DNA of 49,290 nt from Candidatus Auribacterota bacterium (GCA_026392015.1 JAPLCW010000169.1:1-49290), one strand, 5' to 3'; counted from the stretch's first letter, positions 25,594-34,165 are shown. Numbers and translations: made by a program. Notes: a model not told the origin generated them from the sequence alone.

Positions 25594-26405
25594 ATGGGAA
25601 AACTACTCACAATAGCTTTTAGCCTGGCTTTGACGGCAAGCCTGTCCGGTTTTGCCATTGCGGGGGTATTGATTCACCCGGGGCCCCATCAGCGGGAAGC
25701 GGGTTGTACACGCTCTCTCAAATCTATGACTATTTGAATTCGGGGGTAAAGACAACACCCGTGCCTAGTTTTCAGCAACCCGGTGCAGCGCCCGGGCCGA
25801 CGATGAAGACGACGAAGCAGATTTATGACGATATTGTGGCGAAGATGGATCAATGCGCCGTGACCGCTGCCCATGTTGAGTCGGGCTGGACGTTCTTCTG
25901 CACGCAGCCGGGGAGCTGGGGAATTCAGACGGGAACGGCACAACTGATGCTGACACCCACATCAACACCAACGGCCACCTCGACGCCAATGTCAACTGTT
26001 ACGCCTACAAAGACATGGTACGAGCAGTATGGCCCGAGCGGCGAGGATAAAGTTGTGATGATCGGAACCATCTACGTTGCCAAGTGGACCAATAACGCCG
26101 GAACCGCTTTCAACGGTATGAAAGATTGGGGCTCTGCCAATAGTTGGGCGACCAGCTTGGATTGGCTGGGCAAGACGACGGGTTGGAGGATGCCCACCCA
26201 GGTTGGTTCAACAGGCGAATTACCGGGAATATGCACGTCCAAGAATCTGCTTGGATCGTATCAGCCGGATTTTCATTGGTCGGGTACCGCCTCTGGGGGC
26301 TCTTTTGGGTGGTATGTGAGATTCTCCGACTGCTACATAGACCCCGGCGGCGATCGGAATATGAGTACCCCTACGTATATCCGCGCGGTCCGGTCCGGTG
26401 AGTAG
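25594..26405 (+). pseudogene. Frameshifted N-domain paralogue with DUF1566/Lcl-like head
   Basis: The expected start ATG at 25594 (or 25582) opens MGKLLTIAFSLALTASLSGF followed by AIAG, a normal signal peptide. The frame is then lost: the other copies read GCGGGGAGTATTGAT, but here it is GCGGGGGTATTGAT, one base short at 25661-25666. The remaining frame runs 25704-26405 and holds the rest of the N-domain ([34 protein letters not shown]), a TSTPTAT linker and a DUF1566-type head (SWATSLDWLGKTTGWRMPT, WYVRFSD, YIRAVRSGE). Only one base separates it from an intact gene, so it may be recently inactivated, switchable, or a sequencing error. Confidence 0.75.
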
Positions 26406-26505
26406 CCGAGCCCTCGGGTTGCTTCATATCTATGGCGAGAGCTCAGAACCTTTCTGGCAGGAGAGCCGGTAAAGTGAAGAGGGAGGAAAGAGGAGAGTAC
26501 CCTTA

Positions 26506-27657
26506 GTGGTAGTTTTAAGCGTGATGATTGTGTCGGGGCTGTGCGGCATGGTGATCGCGGGAAGTATTGATTCACCCGGGGCGCCATCGGCGGGCAGCGG
26601 GATGTATTCGCTCTCACAAATCTATGACTATTTGAATTCAGGGATAGAAGCAACACCTGTCCCCGGTTTCCAGGAACCAGGCACAGCGCCCGGCCCGACA
26701 ATGAAGACAACGAAGCAGATTTATGACGACATTAAGGCGAAATACAAAGAGTGCGACGCTGCATCTGACGATGTGAGGCAGGGGAAAAAGTTCTTCAGCA
26801 CGATGTCGGAAAACTGGGGGGTGCAGACAGGGACATTACTTGTACTGCCAACCCCCACGCCAACCATGACCCCAACCCCGACGCAGACGCCATGGATGTT
26901 TAATGAAACCAGCTGCAATGCCTTTTCCGGCTGGCACTGGTACACGACCAACGGACGGAGCGCCTGCTGGAGCAAGACACTCGCCGAGCCGGTTTCCTGG
27001 AGCAAGGGAGCGGGGGATGATAGCGATAATCCGGGCGCGTACTCCTGCGCCTCCGGATACACTCTACAACAGAGGATGGAGGCGGCTGCTAAGACAACCG
27101 GGAATGGCGCTGAGTGGTGGAAGATTGTAAGCAGTGTGAATGGACATACCATGGCAACAAATGGGACTGAAGATGGGCAATCAGGTGCTTCCTATATCTC
27201 CGCGCTCGCCATTAGCGATTGCGTGGATGGGACACGGGACCTCTGCACTGGAGATGGATGCTTGTGCGCGGGGCAGACGTGTTCCTGGTCGAGAATAAAC
27301 CAAACTTTGAGAGGATGGGCCGGAGCAACAGGGAAATCGGCCCTTCCATATTTAGCCACGGACGCCGGGACCAGTCAGTCGGACAACGATTACTGGGATG
27401 CCTGCGTACAGAGTGGAACTGAGGACCAGACATTAGGATGTAGTAGCGGTAATAATTACTTCTATCTGAATCTCAGGGCCTGCGGTGATAGCGATCAGAA
27501 CATGTGCTGGGCTGCAGCCTGCGGCGGTCCCGGCGGCCAGGAATGGAACTTCCGCGTACGGAGATTGGGAGATACTTCCTGCTCCGACCAGTATCAGGCC
27601 GTCCCGTCGTTCATGGGCGACAACAACGCCACATTTCGAGTGGTCGTGCGGCCGTGA
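26506..27657 (+). CDS. N-domain secreted protein with head type 1, start codon moved
   Basis: The product has 383 residues from GTG 26506. Comparison with the 468 gene shows the ancestral ATG lies at 26491, where AGG is now found (AGGAGAGTACCCTTAGTGGT against ATGAGAACAACATTAGTGGC). GTG 26506 has AGGAGAG 9 bases upstream and still gives a hydrophobic signal sequence (MVVLSVMIVSGLCGMVIAG), but without the basic N-terminal residues. The N-domain has FFSTMSENWGVQTG. The head matches the 468 and 27818 genes: GWHWYTTNGRSACWSK, SWSKGAGDDSDNPGAY, YISALAISDCVDGT, LRGWAGATGKSALP, CWAAACG and FRVVVRP. Export efficiency is uncertain. Confidence 0.75.
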   Translation: MVVLSVMIVSGLCGMVIAGSIDSPGAPSAGSGMYSLSQIYDYLNSGIEATPVPGFQEPGTAPGPTMKTTKQIYDDIKAKYKECDAASDDVRQGKKFFSTMSENWGVQTGTLLVLPTPTPTMTPTPTQTPWMFNETSCNAFSGWHWYTTNGRSACWSKTLAEPVSWSKGAGDDSDNPGAYSCASGYTLQQRMEAAAKTTGNGAEWWKIVSSVNGHTMATNGTEDGQSGASYISALAISDCVDGTRDLCTGDGCLCAGQTCSWSRINQTLRGWAGATGKSALPYLATDAGTSQSDNDYWDACVQSGTEDQTLGCSSGNNYFYLNLRACGDSDQNMCWAAACGGPGGQEWNFRVRRLGDTSCSDQYQAVPSFMGDNNATFRVVVRP

Positions 27658-27729
27658 TTTTTCCCATGCGCAACTGTGCGAGTTGATGCTGACGGTCGGT
27701 AGCTATAAGTGTGACGATTTAGTTGTCCT

Positions 27730-27799
27730 GGGATGGTGCGGTATACGTTTTTCTGCTCACCGCGATAAGATCAAATCTTCTCCAGAGAAGATCCGGCGA
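27730..27799 (+). promoter_or_regulatory. Leader motif variant before the 27818 gene
   Basis: CGCGATAAGATCAAATCTTC followed by TCCAGAGAAGATCCGGCGAA resembles the second half of the leader RNA found at 29031, 30190 and 32973. GATCTT/AAGATC-type pairing is possible. It ends at the AAGGGGGG ribosome binding site. Confidence 0.45.
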
Positions 27800-27817
27800 A
27801 TTAAGGGGGGATGAAGG

Positions 27818-28948
27818 ATGAGAGCAACATTGGCACTGGTTCCGAGCATGATGATTGCAGCGGGGTTGTGCGGCATAGTTGTTGCCGGAAGTATTGATTC
27901 ACCCGGAGCGCCGTCATCAGGGAGCGGGATGTATTCGCTCTCACAGATTTATGACTACCTGAATTCCGGGATAGGGGCAACGCCGATCCCCGGTTTCCAG
28001 GAACCGGGTGCAGCCCCCGGCTCGACGATGAAGACGACGAAGCAGATTTATGATGACATCAAGTACACTTTCGATCATTGCTCAGCTATTGCTGAAAATG
28101 TCGAGCTGGGCAAGACGTTTTTCTGCACGCAGCCGGGAAGTTGGGGTCTCAAGACGGGAACCGGGTTAATGCAGCCAACCCCGACGCCCACAGTGACTCC
28201 AACCCCAACTGTAACTCCTTGGGCATTGAGCGCAGATTCATGTGATGCCCTTACCGGATGGCACTGGTACACAACCAACGGGCGGAGCGCCTGCTGGAGC
28301 AAGACCCTCGCCGACTTTGTTTCCTGGAATAAGGTGGGAGTGGATGATCCCGATAATCCGGGCGCGTACACCTGCGCCTCCGGATATACTCTACAACAGA
28401 GGATGGAAGCCGTCGCCGCGGGGCAATGGTATAAGATTGTGGAAAGCGTCGCCGGGCACACGATGAACACAGGAGGTACAGAAAACGGACAGGACGGCGC
28501 TTCATATATCTCCGCTCTCGCCATTGCCGACTGTATGGACGGGACACGGGATCTCTGCTCGACTGACGGCTGTTTGGGAAATTCATGGACCACGATCAAC
28601 ACCTCTTTGCGCACCTGGGCCGGGGCGGCGGGAAAATCAGCGCTGCCGTATATGGGCAATGATGCCGGTTCAAGCGGAAATAGTGACTACGAGACGGCCT
28701 GCGGACAGAGCAGCGGATATGACACGACCCTGGGCGGCAGCTGTACCGATAGCTTTTATCTGAATCGCAAGGTTTGCGGGGATGGAGATACTAACTTTAG
28801 CTGGGTTGCAGCCTGTGGCGATTCCAGCGGAAATAACTCGTCCAATTACGCGCGGGTACTGGCATACTACTCTTGCTCCGACCAGTTCGGCTACTTCACG
28901 TCGGGTACGGGCAGTCACTTTTCGTTTCGCGTGGTCGTGCGGCCGTGA
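27818..28948 (+). CDS. N-domain secreted protein with head type 1
   Basis: This protein has 376 residues. ATG 27818 follows AAGGGGGGATGAAGG. The signal peptide is MRATLALVPSMMIAAGLCGI followed by VVAG. The N-domain is the most typical of the array: MYSLSQIYDYLNSGIGATPI, FQEPGAAPGSTMKTTKQIYD and FFCTQPGSWGLKTG. A short PTPTVTPTPTVTP linker follows. The head (from about 140) is closest to that of the 468 gene, sharing GWHWYTTNGRSACWSKTLAD, DDPDNPGAYTCASGYTLQQR, LRTWAGAAGKSALPYMGNDA and final FRVVVRP. Unlike its neighbour at 26506 it keeps a normal start. Confidence 0.87.
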   Translation: MRATLALVPSMMIAAGLCGIVVAGSIDSPGAPSSGSGMYSLSQIYDYLNSGIGATPIPGFQEPGAAPGSTMKTTKQIYDDIKYTFDHCSAIAENVELGKTFFCTQPGSWGLKTGTGLMQPTPTPTVTPTPTVTPWALSADSCDALTGWHWYTTNGRSACWSKTLADFVSWNKVGVDDPDNPGAYTCASGYTLQQRMEAVAAGQWYKIVESVAGHTMNTGGTENGQDGASYISALAIADCMDGTRDLCSTDGCLGNSWTTINTSLRTWAGAAGKSALPYMGNDAGSSGNSDYETACGQSSGYDTTLGGSCTDSFYLNRKVCGDGDTNFSWVAACGDSSGNNSSNYARVLAYYSCSDQFGYFTSGTGSHFSFRVVVRP

Positions 28949-29030
28949 TTTTCCCATGCGGCACGGAGCGCGCTGCGTGAGGCTATCCATAGACGATGGT
29001 TTGACAATTTGATTATCCGCACGCAGATGG

Positions 29031-29098
29031 AAGCGATGCGCTTTCTCATTTGTGGCTATAACTCCGGAGCTTCATTGGAGAGAATCCGGCAATTTAAG
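29031..29098 (+). promoter_or_regulatory. Conserved leader RNA motif before the 29111 gene
   Basis: GATTATCCGCACGCAGATGG, then GCGATGCGCTTTCTCATTTG, then GGCTATAACTCCGGAGCTTC and GGAGAGAATCCGGCAA. The outer CCGGA..TCCGG arms pair. The order is shared with 10045, 30190 and 32973. It ends at TTAAGGAGG, so a structure here could control ribosome access. No known riboswitch class was recognised. Confidence 0.55.
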
Positions 29099-29110
29099 GA
29101 GGTTGGGAAG

Positions 29111-29986
29111 ATGCGGACAACATTAGTGGTGTTTGTAAGCATGCTGGTTGCGGCGGGGTTGTGCGGCACGGTGTTCGCCGGGAGCATAGATTCAACCGGT
29201 CCGCCGTCATCAGGAAGCGGGATGTATTCACTCTCACAGATCTATGACTATTTGAACTCGGGGACAACGGCGACTGTTTCATCAAGCTTCCAGGAGCCCG
29301 GCGCAGCCCCCGGACCTACGATGAAGACAACGAAGCAAATTTACGACGATATCAAGGCTATATTCGACCAATGCGACATTACTGCTTATGATGTTGCTCT
29401 GGGAAAGAAGTTCTTCTGCACGCAGCCAGGCAATTGGGGCCTCCGCACGGGAAAAGTATGCATCGCCGGTACTCCAACCCCAACATCGACTCCGACATCA
29501 ACACCCACAGCAACACCGACAATAAATCACGCATCATGTAAAACCATTAAGGATAGTGGGGGTTCTACCGGTAACGGCGTCTACACCATTGACCCCGATG
29601 GTTCGGGCCCGAATGCTCCGTTCCAGGACTATTGCGATATGACCACCGACGGGGGGGGATGGACCTTGCTACTCACAAGGAGCAGTAGTACCACGTACAC
29701 TGCAGCCAACTTTGATACCACGTTTGGCACAGATTTGACCGTTCTAACGGCGGATGCCGACAATGTGTATAAGGGGAACTGGAGCGGTTTAGCTTTTACT
29801 GCCATGAAGTACCAGTTGGCGGACTATAGCAAAACTTATTATTTCGAGGGCATTGGCACTGCGGACATGCGAAATTATGCATTCACGGCATTGTACACGG
29901 GACGGGACGTCCAGACGTATACGCCGGACTGCCGCACAGCGCTGGGGGGGGGGCACCCTGATATCAAATTGTGGTTCAACCACTAG
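29111..29986 (+). CDS. N-domain secreted protein with fibrinogen-like head, cut by an out-of-frame poly-G tract
   Basis: As written, the frame gives 291 residues from ATG 29111 (AAGGAGGTTGGGAAG upstream). The signal peptide is MRTTLVVFVSMLVAAGLCGT followed by VFAG. The N-domain has FQEPGAAPGPTMKTTKQIYD and FFCTQPGNWGLRTG, and the linker is PTPTSTPTSTPTATPT. The head starts ASCKTIKDSGGSTGNG with [15 protein letters not shown]. The frame stops at 29986 after ten Gs (29944-29953). With nine Gs it would run on to 30140, add a Cys-rich tail and end ARIWVR, as other copies end YVR or WVR. The restored length, 342 residues, fits the family. This looks like a phase-variable gene in the off state, unless the G count is an assembly error. 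Confidence 0.8.
   Translation: MRTTLVVFVSMLVAAGLCGTVFAGSIDSTGPPSSGSGMYSLSQIYDYLNSGTTATVSSSFQEPGAAPGPTMKTTKQIYDDIKAIFDQCDITAYDVALGKKFFCTQPGNWGLRTGKVCIAGTPTPTSTPTSTPTATPTINHASCKTIKDSGGSTGNGVYTIDPDGSGPNAPFQDYCDMTTDGGGWTLLLTRSSSTTYTAANFDTTFGTDLTVLTADADNVYKGNWSGLAFTAMKYQLADYSKTYYFEGIGTADMRNYAFTALYTGRDVQTYTPDCRTALGGGHPDIKLWFNH
29944..29953 (+). repeat. Poly-G(10) tract inside a coding region
   Basis: Ten consecutive Gs follow GCT in the fibrinogen-head gene. A second run of eight Gs lies at 29651-29658 within the DGGGWTL codons of the same gene. Other copies use interrupted GGC or GGA codons at that place. Confidence 0.9.
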
Positions 29987-30140
29987 TCAGCCGACGGTAT
30001 TCGGTTGGGTCAGTGACCCGGATGCGGGCTGTTGCTGGCTACGTTGCGTGTACGGCCAGCATGGGGATGTGGGGGCAGGGGACTGTTGCGGTGGATGTAC
30101 GACATGCGGCGTGCGGAAGGCTCGGATCTGGGTTCGCTGA
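29987..30140 (+). other. Out-of-frame remainder of the 29111 fibrinogen-like head
   Basis: Read one base shifted, the sequence downstream of the G tract gives TVFGWVSDPDAGCCWLRCVY, then CCGGCTTCGVRKARIWVR and a stop at 30138-30140. The terminal WVR and Cys spacing fit a fibrinogen-type head. It is only expressed if the G tract changes by one base in the right direction. Confidence 0.65.
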
Positions 30141-30189
30141 TGTAAGAGTCACGGCCGGCGTTATCGCTGCATTTTTTTAGCCTTCAATG

Positions 30190-30285
30190 CTACGGGTGGC
30201 GCCCCAAATCCCGGGGCAGGCGCTGCGCGTTTTTTCACCCGTGGCTATAACTCCGGATCTTCTTTTGGGAAAATCCGGTAAATTA
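30190..30285 (+). promoter_or_regulatory. Conserved leader RNA motif before the 30300 gene
   Basis: GGGTGGCGCCCC..GCGCGTTTTTTCACCC is followed by GTGGCTATAACTCCGGATCT and TTTTGGGAAAATCCGG. The CCGGAT..ATCCGG arms are perfect here. The T-run after the first stem could also act as a terminator for upstream transcripts. A GGGAGG ribosome binding site follows. Confidence 0.5.
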
Positions 30286-30299
30286 CAAAGGGAGGAAAA

Positions 30300-31373
30300 A
30301 TGAGAGCAACAGTAATACTGGTTGTAAGCGTGATGATCGCGGCGGGGTTCTGCGGGATGGCGGTTGCGGGGAGTCTCGATGCACCCGGGGCGCCGTCGTC
30401 GGGGAGTGGGATGTATTCACTCACGGATATTTACAATTATCTGGCCCAGGGGACGCCTGCGCCCACTCAGAGTGCTTTCAAAGAGCCCGGTTCCGGGCCG
30501 ACGCTCGGGACAATGAGGACCCTCAGGGAGATTTATGAAGACCATAAGGCAGTCCTTGACCAGTGCAATGTAACCGCCGACAAAGTTGCGAGCGGCACGA
30601 GATTTTTCTGCACGCAGCCGGGAAGCTGGGGCCTTCAGACAGGAATCGCACTGCTGGTGCCCACACCGACACCCACGGCAACACCGACGATAACGCCGAC
30701 ACCCACGGTAACACCGACGATAACACCGACATCAAGCTTGTACGGTGGTATCGTTTCTTATTACAAATTGGATGAAACTTCCGGAAATTTTGCGGATAGT
30801 GTCGGTGGAAATAGTTTACTGCCGCAGGGAACTGTTTCAAGAGTCGCCGGGAAGATCGGGAATGCTGTTGAATTGGATAATAATCCCGCAAATTATCTGG
30901 TAACTGCTTCGAATTTGGGAATAACGGGAAATAGCGCAAGGACAATTAGTTTCTGGGCTTATGAAGACAAAAATAGCGAAGACGAAACCTATTTAGGTTG
31001 GGGGACGGGGTCGCAGGATCACAAATTCTGCTATATGTTTTCGTTTTATGATGGGAGAGGATTGCAGGTTTCTTTATATAATAATGATGATTATCCCGCC
31101 GCAAAACCTCAGCCCCCTATAAATCAATGGGTTATGCATACCGTCACGCATAACGGCACTCAGATTATCTTTTTTATAAACGGAAGCTCCGTCGGATCGG
31201 TTGCGGAAACAGCGGCTAATACCGGGGACAGCAAATTATATGTAGGCTACGACCCGGTTTATACGGACCCCTACGACGGAAAGATTGACGAATTAGGGAT
31301 ATGGTCAAGGGCATTAACCTCAAGTGAAGTAACTGAATTGCGGAATAGTGGAAACGGGAAAGCATTATATTAA
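30300..31373 (+). CDS. N-domain secreted protein with LamG/concanavalin-like head
   Basis: This protein has 357 residues. ATG 30300 follows AAAGGGAGGAAAA. The signal peptide is MRATVILVVSVMIAAGFCGM followed by AVAG. The N-domain is slightly divergent (MYSLTDIYNYLAQGTPAPTQ, FKEPGSGPTLGTMRTLREIY) and keeps FFCTQPGSWGLQTG. The linker has three PTITPT-type repeats. The head (about 155-357) is a LamG-like jelly roll of the laminin_G_3 type: LYGGIVSYYKLDE, VAGKIGNAVELD, RTISFWAYED, WVMHTVTHNG, FFINGSSVGSV and KIDELGIWSRALTSSEVTEL. Such domains bind sugars or proteins. The genes at 31544 and 33073 carry related heads. Confidence 0.87.
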   Translation: MRATVILVVSVMIAAGFCGMAVAGSLDAPGAPSSGSGMYSLTDIYNYLAQGTPAPTQSAFKEPGSGPTLGTMRTLREIYEDHKAVLDQCNVTADKVASGTRFFCTQPGSWGLQTGIALLVPTPTPTATPTITPTPTVTPTITPTSSLYGGIVSYYKLDETSGNFADSVGGNSLLPQGTVSRVAGKIGNAVELDNNPANYLVTASNLGITGNSARTISFWAYEDKNSEDETYLGWGTGSQDHKFCYMFSFYDGRGLQVSLYNNDDYPAAKPQPPINQWVMHTVTHNGTQIIFFINGSSVGSVAETAANTGDSKLYVGYDPVYTDPYDGKIDELGIWSRALTSSEVTELRNSGNGKALY

Positions 31374-31389
31374 CGCGGATCAGTTTTAA

Positions 31390-31543
31390 TATGTGGGGCT
31401 GTGGTCGAAGCTTTATCCTTGGAATTTCGCGGTCCCGAGGCGCGATAAGAACCTGTCAAGGCCGCTGAATTTGGCACTGGTTTAGCCACGGCCAATAGTT
31501 CGAAGTCGAGGACCCAAAATAAGCCTGAAAGGAGGCCTAGAAA
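31390..31543 (+). repeat. Long leader related to 34160-34305
   Basis: GCTTTATCCTTGGAATTTCG, CGGTCCC, GAATTTGGCACTGGTTTA and GCCTGAAAGGAGG recur in the same order at 34160-34305. The start resembles a degraded GGGGTCAAATCTTTATCCTT motif. It is a second leader type, distinct from the 126-nt cassette. Confidence 0.55.
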
Positions 31544-32596
31544 ATGAAAATGCTGACAGTGGCAATCTTAAGTTTGATTCTCACGGCGTGCGCGGCCGGT
31601 TTGGCTGTTGCCGGGAATATAGATTCGACCGGTGCCCCCTCATCGGGCAGCGGGATGTACACGCTTTCACAGTTCTATGATTATGTGAACTCTGGAACAG
31701 CGGCGACTATCCCCGGAAGCTTCCAGTAGCCGGGCGCAGCACCCGGATCGACAATGAAGACAATGAATCAGATGTACGATGACATCAAGGCGAAATTTGA
31801 AGAGTGCGATGTTACCGCTGCCGATGTGAAACAGGGCAAGAAATTCTTCAGCACAGTTCCCGAAATCTGGGGAGTCCGGACAGGTACCGGCTTAATGCAG
31901 CCGACCCCGACACCCACTTCAACGCCGACGGCAACGCCAACGTCAAGCTTGTACGGTGGTCTTATTTCTTACTATAAATTCGATGAAAGTTCGGGATCAA
32001 GCGCAAGCGAAAGCGTCCTGGGAACATATAATCTCACTACGATAAGTTCTCCCTCTTGGGTGGCCGGCAAGATAGGGAATGCTCTGGAATTTTACGGGAC
32101 GGCGGACTATGCGTATAGAGCGGATACAGGCTTGCCTTTGGGGAGTAACGCACGCTCAGTTTCATTATGGGTATATTTGAATGGTGATGCCAGTTATGGG
32201 CAGTTTTTGGCGTATGGAACCCATACAAATAGTAATTTTTACGGTTCAAGGGTTGGAGCCACGACTACAAACAAACTAAGTTTTATGGCACACGGCGGTA
32301 GTTATGATTGGGATAATATTACCACGTTATCCCCAAGCCAATGGTATCACGTAGTATTAAAGTATAATGGGACAACGCTGGAATATTTTGTAAACGGGAC
32401 TTCCGCGGGAACGGCTTCAAGGACTCTTAACACGGTGTCTGATGGAACATTCTCAGTAGGCGCAAAAGAAAGTAACGGCATATATGATAGTTTCTTTAAG
32501 GGAAAGATTGACGAGCTTGGAATTTGGAATAGGGCCTTGTCTCCATCGGAAATAAGTGAACTATGGAATAGCGGAAGCGGGAAAGCCTTGTTTTAA
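31544..32596 (+). pseudogene. LamG-head paralogue with an in-frame amber stop
   Basis: ATG 31544 opens a normal signal peptide (MKMLTVAILSLILTACAAGL followed by AVAG) and N-domain start. At 31727-31729 the conserved FQEPG motif reads CAG TAG CCG; the GAG of other copies has become TAG. The frame continues open in the same phase to 32596, with FFSTVPEIWGVRTG, a PTPTPTSTPT linker and a LamG head (LYGGLISYYKFDE, RSVSLWVYLNG, WYHVVLKYNG, KIDELGIWNRALSPSEISEL). If translation stops, only 61 residues are made. One base change would restore a 350-residue protein. TAG is a normal stop for other genes here, so recoding is unlikely. Confidence 0.8.
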
Positions 32597-32972
32597 TTAG
32601 GAGGAGATAATGACGCAGCGGAAACTGCATCCTCCTGCCGTTGCATCGTGAGCGGACTTCTTCCGCAGCGAGATGGGCTATGGAAATAAACTTGATCTCA
32701 TAGGAATTTTCTTTTTATTTTTGAATTAACCCTTTGATTCCGAAGGAGCTGATTCCAGGGGGGCAGGGGCTGTAAATTATGGCCCAAGCTTGTAGCCGGG
32801 ACTTAAGTCTCGGCTACGCTGCGGATAACCCGGCCTTTGTAAGCAACAAAAAGCGACAGATAGATGAAGAAGCTATAGGAGGGTGGTAAAAAAGTCCGCG
32901 CGAAGAGCGTTAAGCTCACCGCAACTCCGTGCACACCGTCTGTGGCGGACGGAGGGCCGGGTTTAGACAATT
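32597..32972. other. Gene-free spacer
   Basis: It contains AGGAGGAGATAATG followed by a short frame of no known type, and CATCCTCCTGCCG that could pair with it. I see no further structure that I can support. Confidence 0.4.
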
Positions 32973-33070
32973 TGACTATCCGCGGGCTGGCGGAAGCGAT
33001 GCGCGTTCGCATCTGTGTATATAAATCAGGAGCTTCACTGGGGAGAAACGGCAAATCAAGGAGGGACGAA
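32973..33070 (+). promoter_or_regulatory. Conserved leader RNA motif before the 33073 gene
   Basis: GACTATCCGCGGGCTGGCGG, then AGCGATGCGCGTTCGCATCT, then ATATAAATCAGGAGCTTCAC and GGGGAGAAACGGC, ending at AAGGAGGGACGAAGA. It aligns well with 29031-29098, including the AAGCGATGCGC core. Confidence 0.55.
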
Positions 33071-33072
33071 GA

Positions 33073-34146
33073 ATGAGAGCGGCATTCGTGGTGGGTCTAA
33101 GCGCGATGGTTGCAGGGGTGGTGTGCGGAATCGCGGTTGCGGGTAGCATGGATTCACCCGGGGTGCCGTCATTGGGAAGCGGGTTGTATACGCTCTCTCA
33201 AATCTATGACTTCTTGAACTCAGGGGTAAAGACAACACCTGTCCCTGGTTTTCAGGAACCCGGCGCCGCACCCGTCTCGACGATGAAGACAACGAAGCAG
33301 ATCTACGATGACATTGTGGCAAAAATGGACCAATGTAATGGGACGACCGCAGCCGAAGTGAAGTCTGGATATAGATTTTTTTGCACGCACGCGGGAAGCT
33401 GGGGAGTACAGACAGGTGCCGGGTTAATGCAGCCAACGCCGACCATAACACTTACGCCAACAATAACCCCAACGCCGACCATCTCTTTTCCCAAAACCGG
33501 ACTTGTGAGTTACTGGAAATTAGATGAACCTTCAGGAACAACCGTTCACGATAGTCATGGAAGTCATAATGGAACAAATCACGGAGCAACTGTATACGTA
33601 GCAGGAAAAATAGGAAATGCTTATAGTTTTGATGGTTCAAATGATTATGTAAAGTCAGATGCAGTTATTGATCTGACAGGAAATAGCGGGAAATTTACTT
33701 TTAACTTCTGGTTAAAAGTCCCTGCCTTTTCTGGGTCGGGAACCTTTCTTGAACTTGGAAATGGACAAACGGTTGGAGGTGGAAATGGAGTTATGATTAA
33801 TAGAAATGAGGCAGGGAAACTCAGAATTTATCATCAAGACCCTTCAGCCTATTGGTATGATATAACTACAACACTCCCCACAAGTACGTGGGTAATGCTT
33901 ACCATAAAGGGAGACGGGACCAACTTCACCTTCTATCAAGATGGAGCGCAAATTGACCAGAGAGCTATAGATGACTATTATTTTGAAGCAGAGGACCTTT
34001 ATTTGATGACCCATTATTATGGGAGTGAGAGTCTTGAATGGTATTCTCCTGGAATAATGGATGAAGTAGGAATATGGAATAGAGATTTGACAAATGATGA
34101 AGTGACACGACTTTATAATTCCGGAACTGGTTTGGCGTATCAATGA
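33073..34146 (+). CDS. N-domain secreted protein with LamG/concanavalin-like head
   Basis: This protein has 357 residues. ATG 33073 follows AAGGAGGGACGAAGA. The signal peptide is MRAAFVVGLSAMVAGVVCGI followed by AVAG. The N-domain has LYTLSQIYDFLNSGVKTTPV and FFCTHAGSWGVQTG, the His-Ala variant also found in the 468 gene. The linker is PTPTITLTPTITPTPT. The head (about 148-357) is a LamG jelly roll: GLVSYWKLDEPSG, VAGKIGNAYSFDGSNDYV, FTFNFWLKVP, WVMLTIKGDG, FYQDGAQIDQ and IMDEVGIWNRDLTNDEVTRL. The head coding sequence is clearly more AT-rich than the 5' part of the same gene, which fits separate origins for the two modules. Confidence 0.87.
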   Translation: MRAAFVVGLSAMVAGVVCGIAVAGSMDSPGVPSLGSGLYTLSQIYDFLNSGVKTTPVPGFQEPGAAPVSTMKTTKQIYDDIVAKMDQCNGTTAAEVKSGYRFFCTHAGSWGVQTGAGLMQPTPTITLTPTITPTPTISFPKTGLVSYWKLDEPSGTTVHDSHGSHNGTNHGATVYVAGKIGNAYSFDGSNDYVKSDAVIDLTGNSGKFTFNFWLKVPAFSGSGTFLELGNGQTVGGGNGVMINRNEAGKLRIYHQDPSAYWYDITTTLPTSTWVMLTIKGDGTNFTFYQDGAQIDQRAIDDYYFEAEDLYLMTHYYGSESLEWYSPGIMDEVGIWNRDLTNDEVTRLYNSGTGLAYQ

Positions 34147-34165
34147 GGCTGCGGATTACAGGGAT

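Noticed and set aside
31727..31729. Recoded amber codon (alternative genetic code)
   Set aside because: TAG is the normal stop of several intact genes here (for example the genes at 468 and 2631), and GAG is the family codon at this place.
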